Below, in pieces: positions 5,985-6,595 of a stretch of 6,595 nt of DNA (positions are counted from its first letter, which is position 1; each line of letters opens with the position of its first letter). A program made the translations under genes and the position numbers. The DNA is from Gammaproteobacteria bacterium (GTDB taxonomy: Bacteria; Pseudomonadota; Gammaproteobacteria; UBA9214), in assembly GCA_029881775.1 (NCBI GenBank), contig JAOULY010000107.1, forward strand, positions 1 through 6,595, given 5' to 3'. Below the pieces are notes generated by a model that was not told the origin of the DNA, searched no databases, and was given only the letters and a program-made list of their open reading frames with translations.

Positions 5985-6011
5985 TAACGCGGGGCCGCGA
6001 CAGAGGTTAAC
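5985..6011 (-). promoter_or_regulatory. Possible ECF-type promoter before the histidine-rich gene
   Basis: Reading on the - strand, GTTAAC is followed, 16 bases after the AAC, by CGTTA. An AAC-containing -35 with a CGT-type -10 at this spacing is the general form of ECF sigma promoters. Transcription would start near 5978, giving a leader of about 28 bases to the ATG at 5950. No good sigma-70 promoter is seen in the same gap. The match is to a loose pattern and could be chance. Confidence 0.22.
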
Positions 6012-6014
6012 AGC

Positions 6015-6595
6015 TCAGTGGGGTATTTTTTGCTGCAGGGTGCCGATTTGCCGGCCCATGCTGACGGCATCGCCGGTCGTGAGTGAATCGTTCCATTCGG
6101 CCTGGCCCGGACCGTACAGCAGAATGACGGTCGAGCCCATATTGAAGCGGCCCATTTCCTCTCCGCGCGCCAGCGTCGGGGCGGGCCCGCCGTCTGCGGG
6201 ATATTGCCGGCTGATGCAAGTCATGCCCATGCGCGGGTTAACGACGCCGTCCCAGACGGTTTCCATGCACGAGACGAAAATGGCACCCACCATAACCATG
6301 GCCATGGGCCCGTTGTCGGTCTCGAAAAAGGCGACCAGCCGCTCATTGCGCGTGAACAGGTGTTCGATCGCCCGGACGGTATGCGGCGCCACGCTGTAAA
6401 GGCGCCCGGGTACATAGACGGTTTCAACCAGGCGGGCATTGCATGGCATATGGATTCGATGGTAATCGCGTGGCGACAGGTAAAGCGTTGCAAAGCGGCC
6501 GTCCTGGAATCGCTGCGCGTGCCGGGTATCGCCGCCGAGTAAATTTACCAGCGAGTAATCGTGTCCCTTTGCCTGCAGGATGCGTTCACCGTCGA
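6015..6595 (-). CDS. psd: Phosphatidylserine decarboxylase, C-terminal part (partial)
   Basis: Converts phosphatidylserine to phosphatidylethanolamine at the inner membrane, the last step in making the main phospholipid. The frame is open from the TGA at 6015-6017 to the window edge, giving 192 residues of a protein usually near 285; the N-terminal part, including the catalytic aspartate region, lies beyond the edge. The visible part begins with ILQAKGHDYSLVNLL and has LSPRDYHRIHMPCN, whose two histidines correspond to the catalytic pair near H144/H147 in E. coli. MGRFNMGSTVILL carries the G-S bond where the proenzyme cuts itself; the serine codon is at 6132-6134 and becomes the pyruvoyl group of a 39-residue alpha chain. 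The usual LGST is MGST here, a mild variation. It is the first gene read in this - strand series, 64 bases before the histidine-rich gene. Confidence 0.97.
   Translation of the reverse strand, partial: DGERILQAKGHDYSLVNLLGGDTRHAQRFQDGRFATLYLSPRDYHRIHMPCNARLVETVYVPGRLYSVAPHTVRAIEHLFTRNERLVAFFETDNGPMAMVMVGAIFVSCMETVWDGVVNPRMGMTCISRQYPADGGPAPTLARGEEMGRFNMGSTVILLYGPGQAEWNDSLTTGDAVSMGRQIGTLQQKIPH

Noticed and set aside
5988..5999. CGCGGGGCCGCG near-palindrome between psd and the histidine-rich gene as a terminator
   Set aside because: The loop would be too small for a stable stem and there is no T-run.

Overview
The window reads as ordinary chromosome from a moderately GC-rich gammaproteobacterium. 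The yajC-secD-secF order, SuhB beginning MQPMLNIAVRAARGAGN, and a bacterial-type phosphatidylserine decarboxylase with the MGST self-cleavage site all point that way. I cannot name a genus. I saw no rRNA, tRNA, CRISPR array, insertion sequence or phage gene, and there is no gene-free stretch over 300 bases (the longest is about 105).

Left part (1-2930, + strand): the 3' end of yajC, then complete secD and secF, spaced 25 and 20 bases apart. This is the standard operon for the accessory subunits of the Sec translocase, which use the proton gradient to help pull exported proteins across the inner membrane. Everything to the right is on the - strand, so the Sec operon converges on it with only 20 bases between.

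Middle (2951-4039, - strand): a small 68-residue gene of unknown function, preceded by suhB (inositol monophosphatase family, also a ribosomal RNA transcription factor in E. coli). suhB has a plausible extended -10 promoter of its own.

Right part (4145-6595, - strand), in transcription order: the C-terminal part of psd; a secreted, very histidine-rich protein; an ECF-type sigma factor; a zinc-finger anti-sigma factor with one membrane helix; and a small secreted DUF3106-type protein made of four 18-residue repeats. The last three are tightly packed (a 23-base overlap, then a 1-base gap) and almost certainly form one transcript. This looks like an envelope-sensing sigma/anti-sigma module with two periplasmic partners, one of them a likely metal binder. 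A 12-bp perfect hairpin sits between the histidine-rich gene and the weakly initiated sigma gene, while the anti-sigma gene has a consensus Shine-Dalgarno, so control of the sigma:anti-sigma ratio at translation is possible. This module is the least ordinary part of the window. The link to metals is inference from composition and context only.
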